Positions 8,182-15,830 of a stretch of DNA of 64,000 nt are shown here, one piece after another. The position numbers were made by a program, and so were the translations under genes. The DNA comes from Actinomadura nitritigenes (GTDB lineage: Bacteria; Actinomycetota; Actinomycetes; Streptosporangiales; Streptosporangiaceae). Within the stretch, counting starts at the first letter, position 1; each line of letters begins with the position of its first letter. Where the stretch lies: the NCBI RefSeq assembly GCF_017573545.1, contig NZ_JAGEOK010000014.1, positions 62,001-126,000 of the forward strand, read 5' to 3'. Under the pieces are notes generated by a model. It saw only the letters and a program-made list of their open reading frames with translations. It had not been told where the DNA came from and searched no databases.

Positions 8182-8406
8182 TCAGAGCGTGTGGCCGTGG
8201 CCGTCGCAGTCAGGACAGGTCGACCCGTCGGAGGCGACCCCGCCCCCGCCACAGGTGGCACACGCCCAGCGCCGCACCATCGAGAGGTGCGGCCGGTCAT
8301 CCCGGTCGGCCCGTGCCCGGAGGCCGGCGATGGTCTGGTGACGGGTGAGCAAGGCCCCCAGTGCGACCGAAGCGGTCCGGCCGGTGGGGTTCGTGTGAGC
8401 GGTCAT
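8182..8406 (-). CDS. Small zinc-ribbon protein in the AICE transfer operon
   Basis: A 74-residue protein with a basic N-terminal half and a C-terminal CATCGGGG...CPDCDGHGH module. Its two CxxC pairs resemble DnaJ-type zinc ribbons, so zinc binding is likely. It lies between the small membrane protein and the DUF2637 gene in the same direction with short gaps, as part of the transfer/spread operon. Function unknown. Confidence 0.65.
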   Translation of the reverse strand: MTAHTNPTGRTASVALGALLTRHQTIAGLRARADRDDRPHLSMVRRWACATCGGGGVASDGSTCPDCDGHGHTL

Positions 8407-8426
8407 GGTGCGATGCCTCCAGGCGG

Positions 8427-9287
8427 TCAGGCGACGGGTGCGGGCTCGGTGCGGATCTGGCGGAGGAGGTCAGAGGCGAGTTGGTTGGACACTCCGAGGC
8501 GGGCACGCAGCGCGTCACGAGTGATCGGCCGCCCCTCCCGGTCCTCGTGTTCGGAGGCGACGCGGCGCGCGAAGTCGACCAGCGGGGCCGCTGCAGTCGG
8601 AACCGGATCGGACGAGGCAGCCGCGGACCCGTTCATGGCCGGGACAGGGATTGCGGTCTGCCCGTCTCGCGCGTCCTGGCTGCCAGCCATTCCCGGGGGC
8701 CGGTCGTCCGGAATTGGTCGAGCGGCCGGGGCGGCTTCAATGTTCTGAGGACGGCCGTCCTCCCACACCACCCACGGCGAGGACGGCGACGAGGCCGAGG
8801 ACGGGACGGCGGACGAGGGCGACCTGTCCGAGGATGAACGGCCCACTGCGTCCGGGGTGGCCGCCCCATCCGAGACGAGAGCGGACGAGCCTCGCTGAGC
8901 CGCAGGCGCGGCCTTGCGCCGTTCGAGCATGGAGACTGCGACCAGAAAGCCCAGGGCCGGGGTGCCTGCGGTAATCCAGCCCCACACCGACCGGTCCGCC
9001 TGTGCCAAGTTCGCGGCCAGGGACAGCAGGACGCCGCCGACGAGGACAAGCGTCGGCCACGACAGCCGCCCCGTCTGACGCCCAGTGCGCTTGTCCCGTT
9101 GCCGCTCCCCCGCCGCCATGACGCAGGTCAGGTCAATGCACACGGCGATGGCCCAGGCCATCCACCCTTGCTGGCCGTGGTCGGTGGCGGTGTCGCGGAT
9201 GTGGGTGAACGACCCGGCCGCCGCGATCCCAGCCAGAACGACCACCGGCCCGGAGTCCGCGACTACACCGACGACGCGCCGGGTCAT
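8427..9287 (-). CDS. spdB: SpdB-like DUF2637 membrane protein
   Basis: A 286-residue protein. Residues 10-120 hold four hydrophobic helices, with the DUF2637 pattern (GIAAAGSFTHIRDTA, then WAIAVCIDLTCVMAAGE). Residues 125-230 are a long Ser/Pro/Ala-rich disordered linker. The final 55 residues look like a small HTH (RPITRDALRARLGVSNQLAS). DUF2637 proteins are the SpdB-type spread proteins of actinomycete plasmids and AICEs and sit in the membrane. The start overlaps the stop of the upstream gene (9284-9287), indicating coupling. Confidence 0.8.
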   Translation of the reverse strand: MTRRVVGVVADSGPVVVLAGIAAAGSFTHIRDTATDHGQQGWMAWAIAVCIDLTCVMAAGERQRDKRTGRQTGRLSWPTLVLVGGVLLSLAANLAQADRSVWGWITAGTPALGFLVAVSMLERRKAAPAAQRGSSALVSDGAATPDAVGRSSSDRSPSSAVPSSASSPSSPWVVWEDGRPQNIEAAPAARPIPDDRPPGMAGSQDARDGQTAIPVPAMNGSAAASSDPVPTAAAPLVDFARRVASEHEDREGRPITRDALRARLGVSNQLASDLLRQIRTEPAPVA

Positions 9288-9556
9288 GCGGCCCGCCGGG
9301 TGTCGACGAGCGCGAGCAGCGCGACGATTTCGGCATCGCAGCGGTGGGCGTCGGCCCAGTCATCGACCTCGCCAGCGCGAGACGAGGCGAACGACTCGGC
9401 GCACCACTGGCACCGAGCGACGTGCAGGGACAGAAACTCGTCCCACTCGACGCCGACCGGCCACACGTCCCACAACGACACCGGGGACGGCGAGGACGGG
9501 GCGGGGACGACAGCGAACCGAGGACGAGGACGAAGGACACGGATGCGAGCGGCCAT
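9284..9556 (-). CDS. Small putative zinc-binding protein
   Basis: A 90-residue protein with a basic, Pro-rich N-terminus and a C-terminal half containing HVARCQWC followed by DDWADAHRCD. This CxxC...HxC spacing could ligate zinc. It is located between the TraB gene and the DUF2637 gene, overlapping the latter by 4 bases. Proteins of this size and pattern recur in AICE transfer operons; the role is unknown. Confidence 0.6.
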   Translation of the reverse strand: MAARIRVLRPRPRFAVVPAPSSPSPVSLWDVWPVGVEWDEFLSLHVARCQWCAESFASSRAGEVDDWADAHRCDAEIVALLALVDTRRAA

Positions 9557-9652
9557 CAGGAACCTCCAGAGGCGGTTTCGGGCAAGGACCAGGTAGGGAC
9601 GCGGCGTGATCAGGGCTCACGCCGAGCCGCAGGGAAGAGAGAGACCGGGCGG

Positions 9653-10993
9653 TTATGCGGCCGGACGAAGCACCGGGACGGAGCCGATGAGGGTCTTCCA
9701 GTCCGGGGCCAAGTGCGCGTACTCGCGCGCAGCTTGTTCGGCCTCCTGCTCGGGGACGTAGACCGAGCGAGCGCGGTGCCAGGCGCCGTCTTGGCCGGCG
9801 ACGATGCACACGCCCGGAGTCTCGGCAGGGATCGCGCGGGCGGCGTCCAGAGCGGCCGGGTCGAGATCGCCGAGCGTCATGTTCGCGGTCTCGGGGTCGT
9901 TGACCCGATGGCACACCCGCCCGGAGAGCTGCGCACGCAGAGCGGTGACGCCGGGTCCCAGGTCGGAGCCGATGCGCTGCCCGCACACGATCAGGTAGAC
10001 CGCGAACGCCCGGCCGAGCTGCGCGACCCGCAGGAGTGAGGTTGCGGTCTTGGAGACCTCGTCTTTCTCGGACTTGTCGGCCATCAGGAACAGCTCGGCG
10101 ACCTCGTCCACTAGGACCACGACTGGCACCGGCCGCAGGTCCTCAGGCAGCGTCCACACGTTGCGGGCGCCATGCGCGCGACACAGGGCCATGCGGTTCT
10201 CGACCTCCCCGACGAGGTCAGAGAGCAGGTCGACGGACTCTTTGCGAGTCGAGGCCAGCGCCGACAACCGAGGCGCGTACGGGGTGAACTCGACCCCGCC
10301 CTTGAGATCGAAGCCCACCAGCGCGACCGGTTGAGGTGCGAGGTCGCGAATGATGGCGTTGGCCAGGTTGGACTTGCCGGATTGTGTCGCCCCGGCGTTG
10401 AGCCAGTGCGGGACGATGCGGAAGTCCATCACCCAGTCGGCGCCGTTCTCCAGCTTCCCCGGCCGGACCCGCAGCAGCTCGACCGGTGCGGGCGGCACGA
10501 TGACCTCGGTGAGCGGGTCACGCATGGTCGCCCACAGCGTCACGAACCCCGGCCGCACGTCGACCACCCGCACCGAGTGCACGCGCCAGGCGTGCGCGAT
10601 TCCTTCCGCCGCCTTCTCGTAGTCCGCCGGTACCTGCCCATCATGCAGCCGCAGGCGCATCCGCCACCCGAGCCGAGTCGGGCGCAGGATGCCCAGGCGG
10701 GGAGAGCGCTCGACGTCGACCCGCCGCACCCGCCGCTTCTGCCGCACCACGGTCTCGCTCGCCCGAGCCGCGGGACCGAGCACCGGGACCGCATCGAAGG
10801 TGAGGCGGAACCTGCGCCGGTTGCGAGTCAGCTTGCAACCGGACGCGACGTGATGCCACGTCAGGTAGACCAGCGCGGCCCGCACTGGGAAGCCGACGCC
10901 GTACCAGAAGGACACCGGATGCCACCGGCGCCAGGCCCAGAGCCCGGCCGCCGCAGCGGCCGAGACTCCGAGCACCAGGTAGAAGTCAGTCAT
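9653..10993 (-). CDS. traB: FtsK/SpoIIIE-type DNA translocase TraB
   Basis: A 446-residue pump for double-stranded plasmid DNA. One or two transmembrane helices lie at the N-terminus (residues 4-20 and 33-50). A linker is followed by the motor domain from about 165: Walker A GATQSGKS (201-208), Walker B VVVLVDEVAE (291-300), an arginine-finger region and a C-terminal tail. In pSAM2 and similar elements TraB alone moves the element between mycelia, recognising short clt repeats. The start is placed at ATG 10993 from the hydrophobic N-terminus and upstream gene spacing; the frame remains open further upstream, but that overlaps the next gene. Confidence 0.9.
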   Translation of the reverse strand: MTDFYLVLGVSAAAAAGLWAWRRWHPVSFWYGVGFPVRAALVYLTWHHVASGCKLTRNRRRFRLTFDAVPVLGPAARASETVVRQKRRVRRVDVERSPRLGILRPTRLGWRMRLRLHDGQVPADYEKAAEGIAHAWRVHSVRVVDVRPGFVTLWATMRDPLTEVIVPPAPVELLRVRPGKLENGADWVMDFRIVPHWLNAGATQSGKSNLANAIIRDLAPQPVALVGFDLKGGVEFTPYAPRLSALASTRKESVDLLSDLVGEVENRMALCRAHGARNVWTLPEDLRPVPVVVLVDEVAELFLMADKSEKDEVSKTATSLLRVAQLGRAFAVYLIVCGQRIGSDLGPGVTALRAQLSGRVCHRVNDPETANMTLGDLDPAALDAARAIPAETPGVCIVAGQDGAWHRARSVYVPEQEAEQAAREYAHLAPDWKTLIGSVPVLRPAA

Positions 10994-11007
10994 GACCGGG
11001 CCGCCGC

Positions 11008-11382
11008 TCAGGCCACGTCCGCCGCAGCGGACGACGAGCCCGGAGCGCCCGGCACCGCGACTGGACCGGCCACCGCGATCCGCGACGCCCGGTAGGCGAC
11101 ACCCCACCGCTTCTGACCGCCGATGACCTGCTCCCACGGAAACGCCACCAGCCCGACCGGCGTCACGATCTGCCCGATGCTCACGTCCTGGTCGCCGGGC
11201 ACCGAGACGTTCACCAGCTCGACCCGCCCCATGGCGTCCGCCGCCGACAGCCCGACCGTGAACACCGTCTTGCCGTCCCGGTCCACCTTCACTTCGCCCG
11301 TGTCCTGGTTGACGAGCTTGGGACGCGGCGCGGACACGCACACGAAGGTGAGAGCGGAGACGTCGACAGGAATGCTGCGCAT
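11008..11382 (-). CDS. AICE-conserved hypothetical protein, first gene of the tra operon
   Basis: A 124-residue protein predicted to be mostly beta-strand (ALTFVCVSAPRPKLVNQDT, VELVNVSVPGD, VTPVGLVAFPWEQV) with a flexible Ala/Pro/Ser tail. No signal peptide. It precedes traB with a 14-base gap and appears to be the first gene behind the operator and hairpin leader at 11383-11690. Homologues often occur immediately upstream of TraB in actinobacterial elements; the function is not established. Confidence 0.7.
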   Translation of the reverse strand: MRSIPVDVSALTFVCVSAPRPKLVNQDTGEVKVDRDGKTVFTVGLSAADAMGRVELVNVSVPGDQDVSIGQIVTPVGLVAFPWEQVIGGQKRWGVAYRASRIAVAGPVAVPGAPGSSSAAADVA

Positions 11383-11698
11383 GCTGAATACACCTCTCGT
11401 CCGCCTGCTGAGCAGGCGTTACGGATACGTGGGAGCACGCACGCCATCAAGACGGACGAGGTAGCATCGAAGCGCCAACTAGGGTGCTAACCGCATCCGG
11501 CCTGGGCGGGTCTCCCGCTCAGGCCACTTTCATGTGTGGCCTGTCTCGCCGTTCAAGAGCGGCCTTCCGCCCCTGAAACACGAAGAGCGTTCGTGTTGGG
11601 CCTTCACCTCCTGTTAGGAGTGCTCCAGCGTCAACACGAACGCTACCCCGTACTCAGGGTATCTACTAGTACTTCAAGTACTAGGACACGTACTTTTT
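11383..11698 (-). promoter_or_regulatory. tra operon leader with competing hairpins
   Basis: 316 bases with no gene. Four structures are visible. (1) 11499-11525 is a 12-bp stem with a 3-base loop. (2) 11521-11527 pairs with 11536-11542, sharing 11521-11525 with the first, so the two hairpins exclude each other. (3) AACACGAA (11577-11584) pairs perfectly with TTCGTGTT (11590-11597). (4) The 12-mer AGCGTTCGTGTT (11586-11597) can pair instead with AACACGAACGCT (11633-11644). Read leftward, this would be the untranslated leader of the tra operon, between the palindromic operator and the first start codon. Confidence 0.5.
11666..11684. promoter_or_regulatory. Perfect 19-bp palindromic operator upstream of the tra operon
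   Basis: CTAGTACTTCAAGTACTAG has 9-bp perfect arms around one central base. The core GTACTT-N-AAGTAC recurs at 13276-13288 and, with A/T ends, at 13296-13308. A weaker related sequence lies at 11650-11662 and a half-site at 11690-11695. It lies in the likely promoter of the leftward tra operon and is the natural target of the element's own regulator. Confidence 0.75.
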
Positions 11699-12901
11699 CT
11701 ACGCGCCCACCCGATCGGCTAGTTCTCGCAGGTCAGACGAGGGTGAATCCTGCATGGTCAGCAGGTCGGACACGACCTGGCGCACGATTCGGTGGTTCCG
11801 TATCTGCTCCGGAGTGATCGACTCGGCGTCCAGCAGCGCGGCAACGGCCTCGTCGACTTGGCGCCGCTGGGCGTGCGCGCGCGCCATGTCGATCTGGAGG
11901 CGTGCCCGCCGCTCGCCCGACAGCGTCGAGGCATCCACCTCGGCCCCCACGCGCAGCGCATGACCGGCGTCGCCCAACTCGACCGCCACCGCGACCTCGT
12001 GAAGCGCGACGTTCGCCGGCCCGAACTCGGTGTTGTAGTCGTTGCGTCCATCCCCGAGCCGCTCGGCGACCTCGCGCGCCCGCGCCAGGTGCTCGTATGC
12101 GGCGTCAGCTTGATTCAGCCGGGACGCGGTCACGGCCCGTTGCAGCGTCAGGCCACCCCACAGTGACGTGGCCTCAGGCTTGCCCTGGTCGACGAGGAAC
12201 CACAGTGCCTCGGCAGCGGTCCGGGCGTTCTCTTCCGCCTGGTCGAACTGCCGAGCGCCGAGGAACACGAAGCCGAGCCGGAAAGCCCCGGCCGCCATCA
12301 TCAGGGGATCACCCGCGCGCTCGGCGGCCACGATCGCCCGGTCAGCGGCGATCCACGCCGCTTCCGGTTCACCGAGCTTGGACAGCGCGGCCGAGCAAGC
12401 TTGATAGGTCACCGCCAGCAGATCGAACAGCTCTGCCCGCCGCTCCTCGGGCGCCGACCGCACAGCGGACTCAAGCGCGGGGACCAGCCCCCGCAGCAGG
12501 TCCGCCAACTCGACGTACTGGCTCTCATGCGCCAGTTCCCAAGCACGATCCACCCGTGGCTTGATCTCCGCCGTCGTGGGGACGGGCGCCGAATGAAGCA
12601 TGGCCCGCAACGAATGCGCACCGGACAAAACCAGGCGCAGCCCGGCCGAGCCCGGCATCTCCTCAGTCGTCGCAGCGACTACCGGCGCCTCAGCCGCCAA
12701 CTCCGAGAGCGGAAGCTCCAGCACCTCGGCCACCCGCTCCAACACCGACATGCGGTCGACCTTGCGGACGCCACGTTCAACCTGCGACACCCAGGCAACC
12801 GACCGGTCGATCAGCCGCGCTAACTCGGCTTGAGAGAGTCCGCGCCGCTTGCGCTCCTGGGCGATCCGACGTCCCAGAGCCCTCTGATACTCGTTGCTCA
12901 C
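11699..12901 (-). CDS. XRE-family regulator with TPR-like sensor domain
   Basis: A 400-residue protein. Residues 8-65 are an XRE helix-turn-helix (RIAQERKRRGLSQAELARLI, then VAWVSQVERGVRKVD). The remaining 330 residues are alpha-helical, Ala/Leu/Glu-rich repeats like the TPR domains of quorum or peptide-sensing regulators and of BldD/SCO-type XRE proteins. It probably controls transfer genes. The start overlaps the stop of the ABM-domain gene (ATGA at 12898-12901), so sensor partner and regulator are co-translated. Matching palindromes lie both before this operon and before the tra operon. Confidence 0.8.
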   Translation of the reverse strand: MSNEYQRALGRRIAQERKRRGLSQAELARLIDRSVAWVSQVERGVRKVDRMSVLERVAEVLELPLSELAAEAPVVAATTEEMPGSAGLRLVLSGAHSLRAMLHSAPVPTTAEIKPRVDRAWELAHESQYVELADLLRGLVPALESAVRSAPEERRAELFDLLAVTYQACSAALSKLGEPEAAWIAADRAIVAAERAGDPLMMAAGAFRLGFVFLGARQFDQAEENARTAAEALWFLVDQGKPEATSLWGGLTLQRAVTASRLNQADAAYEHLARAREVAERLGDGRNDYNTEFGPANVALHEVAVAVELGDAGHALRVGAEVDASTLSGERRARLQIDMARAHAQRRQVDEAVAALLDAESITPEQIRNHRIVRQVVSDLLTMQDSPSSDLRELADRVGA

Positions 12902-13206
12902 CCGTCAGTTCCCTTGCCCGTCTGGAGGTCCAGCCAGTCGACCTCCACCGAGGCCAGCAGCTCGTCACGGGCGCCGAGGAAACGCCGCGTGTGCGTCTGC
13001 TCCTCGTGGGCGTCGAAGGCGGCCCGGTCCCGATAGAGCTCATAGAACATCCGCTGGAGCGGTTGCCCGTCGACCTTGTGCACCGCGTAGACGAGCGTGC
13101 CCGGTTCGTCGGTCCTGATCTTGTCGACCGTCTCTGACACCAGTTGATCGAACGCTCTCGCGCTCTGCTCGTCCTTGCAGGTGAACCGCACGACCAAGCC
13201 GAACAT
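12898..13206 (-). CDS. Antibiotic biosynthesis monooxygenase (ABM) domain protein
   Basis: A 102-residue dimeric alpha+beta barrel protein: LVVRFTCKDEQSARAFDQLV, GTLVYAVHKVDGQPLQRMFYE, DRAAFDAHEEQTHTRRFL are typical ABM/quinol monooxygenase blocks. ATG 13206 is preferred because AGGAGG is 6 bases upstream; a GTG at 13212 is too close to it. It is coupled by a 4-base overlap to the XRE regulator. It may oxidise a small phenolic or quinone compound, or act as a ligand-binding partner for the regulator; the latter is inference. Confidence 0.75.
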   Translation of the reverse strand: MFGLVVRFTCKDEQSARAFDQLVSETVDKIRTDEPGTLVYAVHKVDGQPLQRMFYELYRDRAAFDAHEEQTHTRRFLGARDELLASVEVDWLDLQTGKGTDG

Positions 13207-13275
13207 CGGCACCCTCCTCCATCGCTCACTACGAGACCAGTACTTATTGTGCGGCGCAAGTACACGAAGTGACTT

Positions 13276-13308
13276 GTACTTGAAGTACTGTACCCATACT
13301 TTAAGTAT
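13276..13308. promoter_or_regulatory. Tandem 13-bp palindromic operators between divergent operons
   Basis: Two palindromes, GTACTT-G-AAGTAC (13276-13288) and ATACTT-T-AAGTAT (13296-13308), have centres exactly 20 bp apart, about two helical turns, favouring cooperative binding on one DNA face. Separate half-sites GTACTT (13240-13245) and AAGTAC (13259-13264) lie upstream. The array sits between the leftward ABM-XRE operon (start 13206) and the rightward genes from 13394, so it can control both. Confidence 0.75.
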
Positions 13309-13393
13309 CAGTCACGGAGTCTCGCTCTGACCTGCAAGATCACCGTGCGACGGCCCAACCGACCTCAACCGAGGACCGCCCGAAGGGATCCTG

Positions 13394-13801
13394 ATGTCTG
13401 TTCGACCGGACGCCCCCAGGCAAGGCACAGCGGAGCCGAGCCCGCGCCCGCCCGGAAGTCAACGGGAGTGGAGAGACGCGGCCCTGGCGCTGGTCGCCGC
13501 GCTCGACCAGCGCGGCCTGGTGGCGAGCCCGTACGGACACGGCGCCGTCCGGGCCACCAACCCAGACGGGGAACCAGACCCCGACAACCCGCTCGGCCAG
13601 TTGATGCACCCTGGCATGCGGCAGGAGGTCAGGTGCCGCCCGTACGGCCCCGCCGGCGAGCTGTGGTGGCACTGGGTCTGGTCTGGCCCGACCCGCGACG
13701 CCGAGCCCGAACTCGAACCCCTCTGCCCACTCTGGGAAGCCGACGTGGCCGCCGACCGCATCCACCGCGTCCTCGCCCTCATCGAGACGAGCGACCGATG
13801 A
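13394..13801 (+). CDS. AICE accessory protein 1, unknown family shared with a chromosomal cluster
   Basis: A 135-residue protein with a disordered N-terminus and a fold from about residue 25 (DAALALVAALDQRGLV). It includes a Trp-rich strand ELWWHWVWSGP followed by a helix DVAADRIHRVLALI. The same arrangement (NPD, CR, WFWTSWGEP, RI...) is seen in the 97-residue protein at 59006, so both belong to one family of unknown function. It starts a rightward set of three overlapping genes facing away from the ABM-XRE operon. Confidence 0.7.
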   Translation: MSVRPDAPRQGTAEPSPRPPGSQREWRDAALALVAALDQRGLVASPYGHGAVRATNPDGEPDPDNPLGQLMHPGMRQEVRCRPYGPAGELWWHWVWSGPTRDAEPELEPLCPLWEADVAADRIHRVLALIETSDR

Positions 13802-14190
13802 CCGGCAGCCCACCTCTCACCCTGCGGCTATGGAGCCGTCGAACCCGGCGCTTCCTCCGCTGGTTCGGCACACGCGACCGCAAGGACCGCCTCACCATGT
13901 GGCACCTGGACCGCCTCGCCCACGCACTCGCCATGAACGGATGGCGAATCAAGCGACGCTTCAACGTCTCCCCGGCAACGCTTCGCGTCAGCCCCGCCAA
14001 GCACTCGCCGGCGGCCGCGGAACTCACCGCCATCCACTTTGGCGTGTGGGTCTACGTCACCCGCAGCAGCCCACTCCCCATCCCATGCGCCGACCTGGCA
14101 GGCGCAGTCGCCGAGGTCGAACACATCCTGTCCGAGCAGCTCGACACCCCGGACTCGACAAAGGCCCCGCCGCATGGACGCCAGCACTGA
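13798..14190 (+). CDS. AICE accessory protein 2, unknown
   Basis: A 130-residue basic protein: an Arg-rich N-terminus (TLRLWSRRTRRFLRWFG), a helix MWHLDRLAHALAMNGWR, beta segments including AIHFGVWVYVTRS, and a C-terminal acidic helix. ATG 13798 overlaps the previous stop (ATGA). Its 3' end overlaps the next start by 17 bases. No family recognised. The tight coupling suggests the three products act together. Confidence 0.65.
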   Translation: MTGSPPLTLRLWSRRTRRFLRWFGTRDRKDRLTMWHLDRLAHALAMNGWRIKRRFNVSPATLRVSPAKHSPAAAELTAIHFGVWVYVTRSSPLPIPCADLAGAVAEVEHILSEQLDTPDSTKAPPHGRQH

Positions 14191-14380
14191 CCGGCAGCGG
14201 GCCGCCCGGAGCCTCGCCCACCAGTTCCAAGGCGTCCACGCCTGGTACGGCGAGCACACCCACGAGTGGTGGGCGATGGTTTCCCTCCCAGGAGGCCCAC
14301 GCCTCCTATCAGCCGCTGACCCGGGGCAACTGCGCCAAGCCATAGCCAACGCCCAGGCATGGCCATGGCGCCAAACCTGA
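14174..14380 (+). CDS. AICE accessory protein 3, small WWA-motif family
   Basis: A 68-residue protein. Its core RAARSLAHQFQGVHAWYGEH and EWWAMV...AADPGQLRQAI aligns residue by residue with the first half of the 115-residue protein at 59296 (RVAAELARRFPGASAWWGEF, RWWAFA...AADPAALAQLL). This is a conserved small family of unknown role, here carried by the element as the last gene of the trio. A strong terminator follows at 14407. Confidence 0.7.
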   Translation: MDASTDRQRAARSLAHQFQGVHAWYGEHTHEWWAMVSLPGGPRLLSAADPGQLRQAIANAQAWPWRQT

Positions 14381-14406
14381 ACAGCCCCAACCACCACCGA
14401 ACAACC

Positions 14407-14452
14407 AGGCCCCTGGAGCCGTGCCTCCTCAGGAGCACCGGCCCAGGGGCCT
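14407..14452 (+). terminator. Hairpin terminator after the accessory trio
   Basis: AGGCCCCTGG (14407-14416) pairs perfectly with CCAGGGGCCT (14443-14452), with a second inner stem GTGC/GCAC. It lacks a clear U-run, as is usual for actinobacterial terminators, and lies 27 bases after the last stop codon. No gene was seen from here to 14640. Confidence 0.65.
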
Positions 14453-14640
14453 ACTCACGCCCGCAATCTCCAGATCAGCAGGGCCCGCCCAGCTCGGATG
14501 AGAACTTTCTCTACGTTTTCAAGGGCGCCCGCTTCGCGGTCGCCGGCGGCCGCCCGCCCCGGCGCGCCGGGCGTGCGGGCCTGTTCCGTCCGGTCCCGCC
14601 GCGCCGCGTCGCCCGTCCGCCCACATGCAATCCTGGCGAC

Positions 14641-14964
14641 ATGACCGAAACCTCACGAGTGACGTTCTTGCGGCCGAAACTAGGCCCACGGGATTGGTTA
14701 CGCGCTTACCGCCTCTTCATCGATGGCGCCCCCCACGGAAAAATCAAGCGAGGCCAAGAGGTCAGTGTTGACATCGCCCCAGGACCGCATGAGGTTGAGG
14801 CCCGCATCGACTGGACAGGCAGCCCTCGACTGACTTTTACTGCGTCTCCGGGGGCAGACACTCGCATACGTGTTGAGCCAGGAGGCAACCCTTTCCTGAC
14901 CTTATGGCACGCCAGGAAACGGACGGGGTATCTCAGGATCACTCCTCTGCCGCCCGGGAGCTGA
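14641..14964 (+). CDS. Small beta-rich hypothetical protein
   Basis: A 107-residue protein without signal peptide. Alternating strands (YRLFIDGAPHGKIKRGQEVSV, PGPHEVEARIDWTGSPRLTF, ADTRIRVEPGGN) resemble a PEGA-like or small Ig-type sandwich. It has lower codon GC than the AICE backbone, like the rest of the cargo zone. ATG 14641 has a weak leader. Function unknown. Confidence 0.6.
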   Translation: MTETSRVTFLRPKLGPRDWLRAYRLFIDGAPHGKIKRGQEVSVDIAPGPHEVEARIDWTGSPRLTFTASPGADTRIRVEPGGNPFLTLWHARKRTGYLRITPLPPGS

Positions 14965-15203
14965 GCGAGCGCGCACCAGGGGCTGCACCGCACCCTGGAC
15001 CCCCGCGAGCCGGGGTGCTCGGTCGGGCGAAAAACGGCCTGTCACACCCCGGACTGGCTTGCGAAAGCTGAGGGCTGAGTGTGTCAGGGAACAAACCGTG
15101 ACCATGACTCTCATGGTTGTGAGGGGATACGTCAAGACAGAGCTAAGTGTTTACCTCTAAGATCATCTGGCGGCAGGTCGTGCACCCTTGCGAGGGAGGA
15201 CTC

Positions 15204-15830
15204 ATGGCAGGACAGCGGGTCTCGATCACTCTTGTTCTGACGGCGTTGCTCCTTGCTGGCTGTGGAGCAGGTGGGTCTACCTCGGGCAAGAGTTCACCGA
15301 AACTCCCCAGCGCACGAGAGCAGCCTAGGTCTGTCACTGCCTCGCCATCGAAGACGCCGGACACAGTGTCGGCGGCAGGGCCGGTCCTGGCGTTCGGGGG
15401 CGACTTCCCGTTCACGGTGCAAGGGGTCCAGGTTGCTGCCGGGCCTACCTACGGAGAGGAGGTGGCCCCAGCGGGTCAGCAGTTTGTTGATGTGACGCTG
15501 GAGATCAAGGGGCAACTCACGGACCGTCCTACGGTCGGGCCAAATCCTGACCTCTTCTTCGAGTGGTCAGCTTGCAAGCATACGGTTATCGGTTGTTTGG
15601 CAAAGCTGGAGCGCAAGACCAAATATCTGACATACGCCGAGAATGCCGCGTCAGAGGACGGGAATCTGCCACCGGCAAGCTATGGTGAACTCCTTGCCCC
15701 AGGTACGGCCTATGTCGCCGATTTCATCGGCCAGGTGCCTCAAAGTGTTCCAGTCGACTCATTGAAGATCTGTCCTGTCCAATCGGGCAACTGTATACCC
15801 ACGCGGGAGTTGTGGCACCCACAAGGCTGA
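15204..15830 (+). CDS. Secreted lipoprotein with DUF4352-like beta sandwich (cargo)
   Basis: A 208-residue protein. Signal peptide and lipobox LLLAGC (cleavage before the Cys at about residue 19), then a Ser/Lys-rich linker and a globular part from about 55: FTVQGVQVAAGPTYGEE, QQFVDVTLEIKGQL, TYAENAASEDGNLPPASYGE, APGTAYVADFIGQVP. This strand order resembles DUF4352-type extracellular Ig-like lipoproteins; four cysteines could form disulphides. GGGAGGA 3 bases before ATG 15204 fixes the start. It should sit on the cell surface; a role in entry exclusion or host fitness is only speculation. Confidence 0.75.
   Translation: MAGQRVSITLVLTALLLAGCGAGGSTSGKSSPKLPSAREQPRSVTASPSKTPDTVSAAGPVLAFGGDFPFTVQGVQVAAGPTYGEEVAPAGQQFVDVTLEIKGQLTDRPTVGPNPDLFFEWSACKHTVIGCLAKLERKTKYLTYAENAASEDGNLPPASYGELLAPGTAYVADFIGQVPQSVPVDSLKICPVQSGNCIPTRELWHPQG

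Noticed and set aside
9653..11341. A 562-residue form of TraB starting at 11341
   Set aside because: The extra N-terminus lies antiphase within the 11008-11382 gene; the hydrophobic TraB start at 10993 fits the family.
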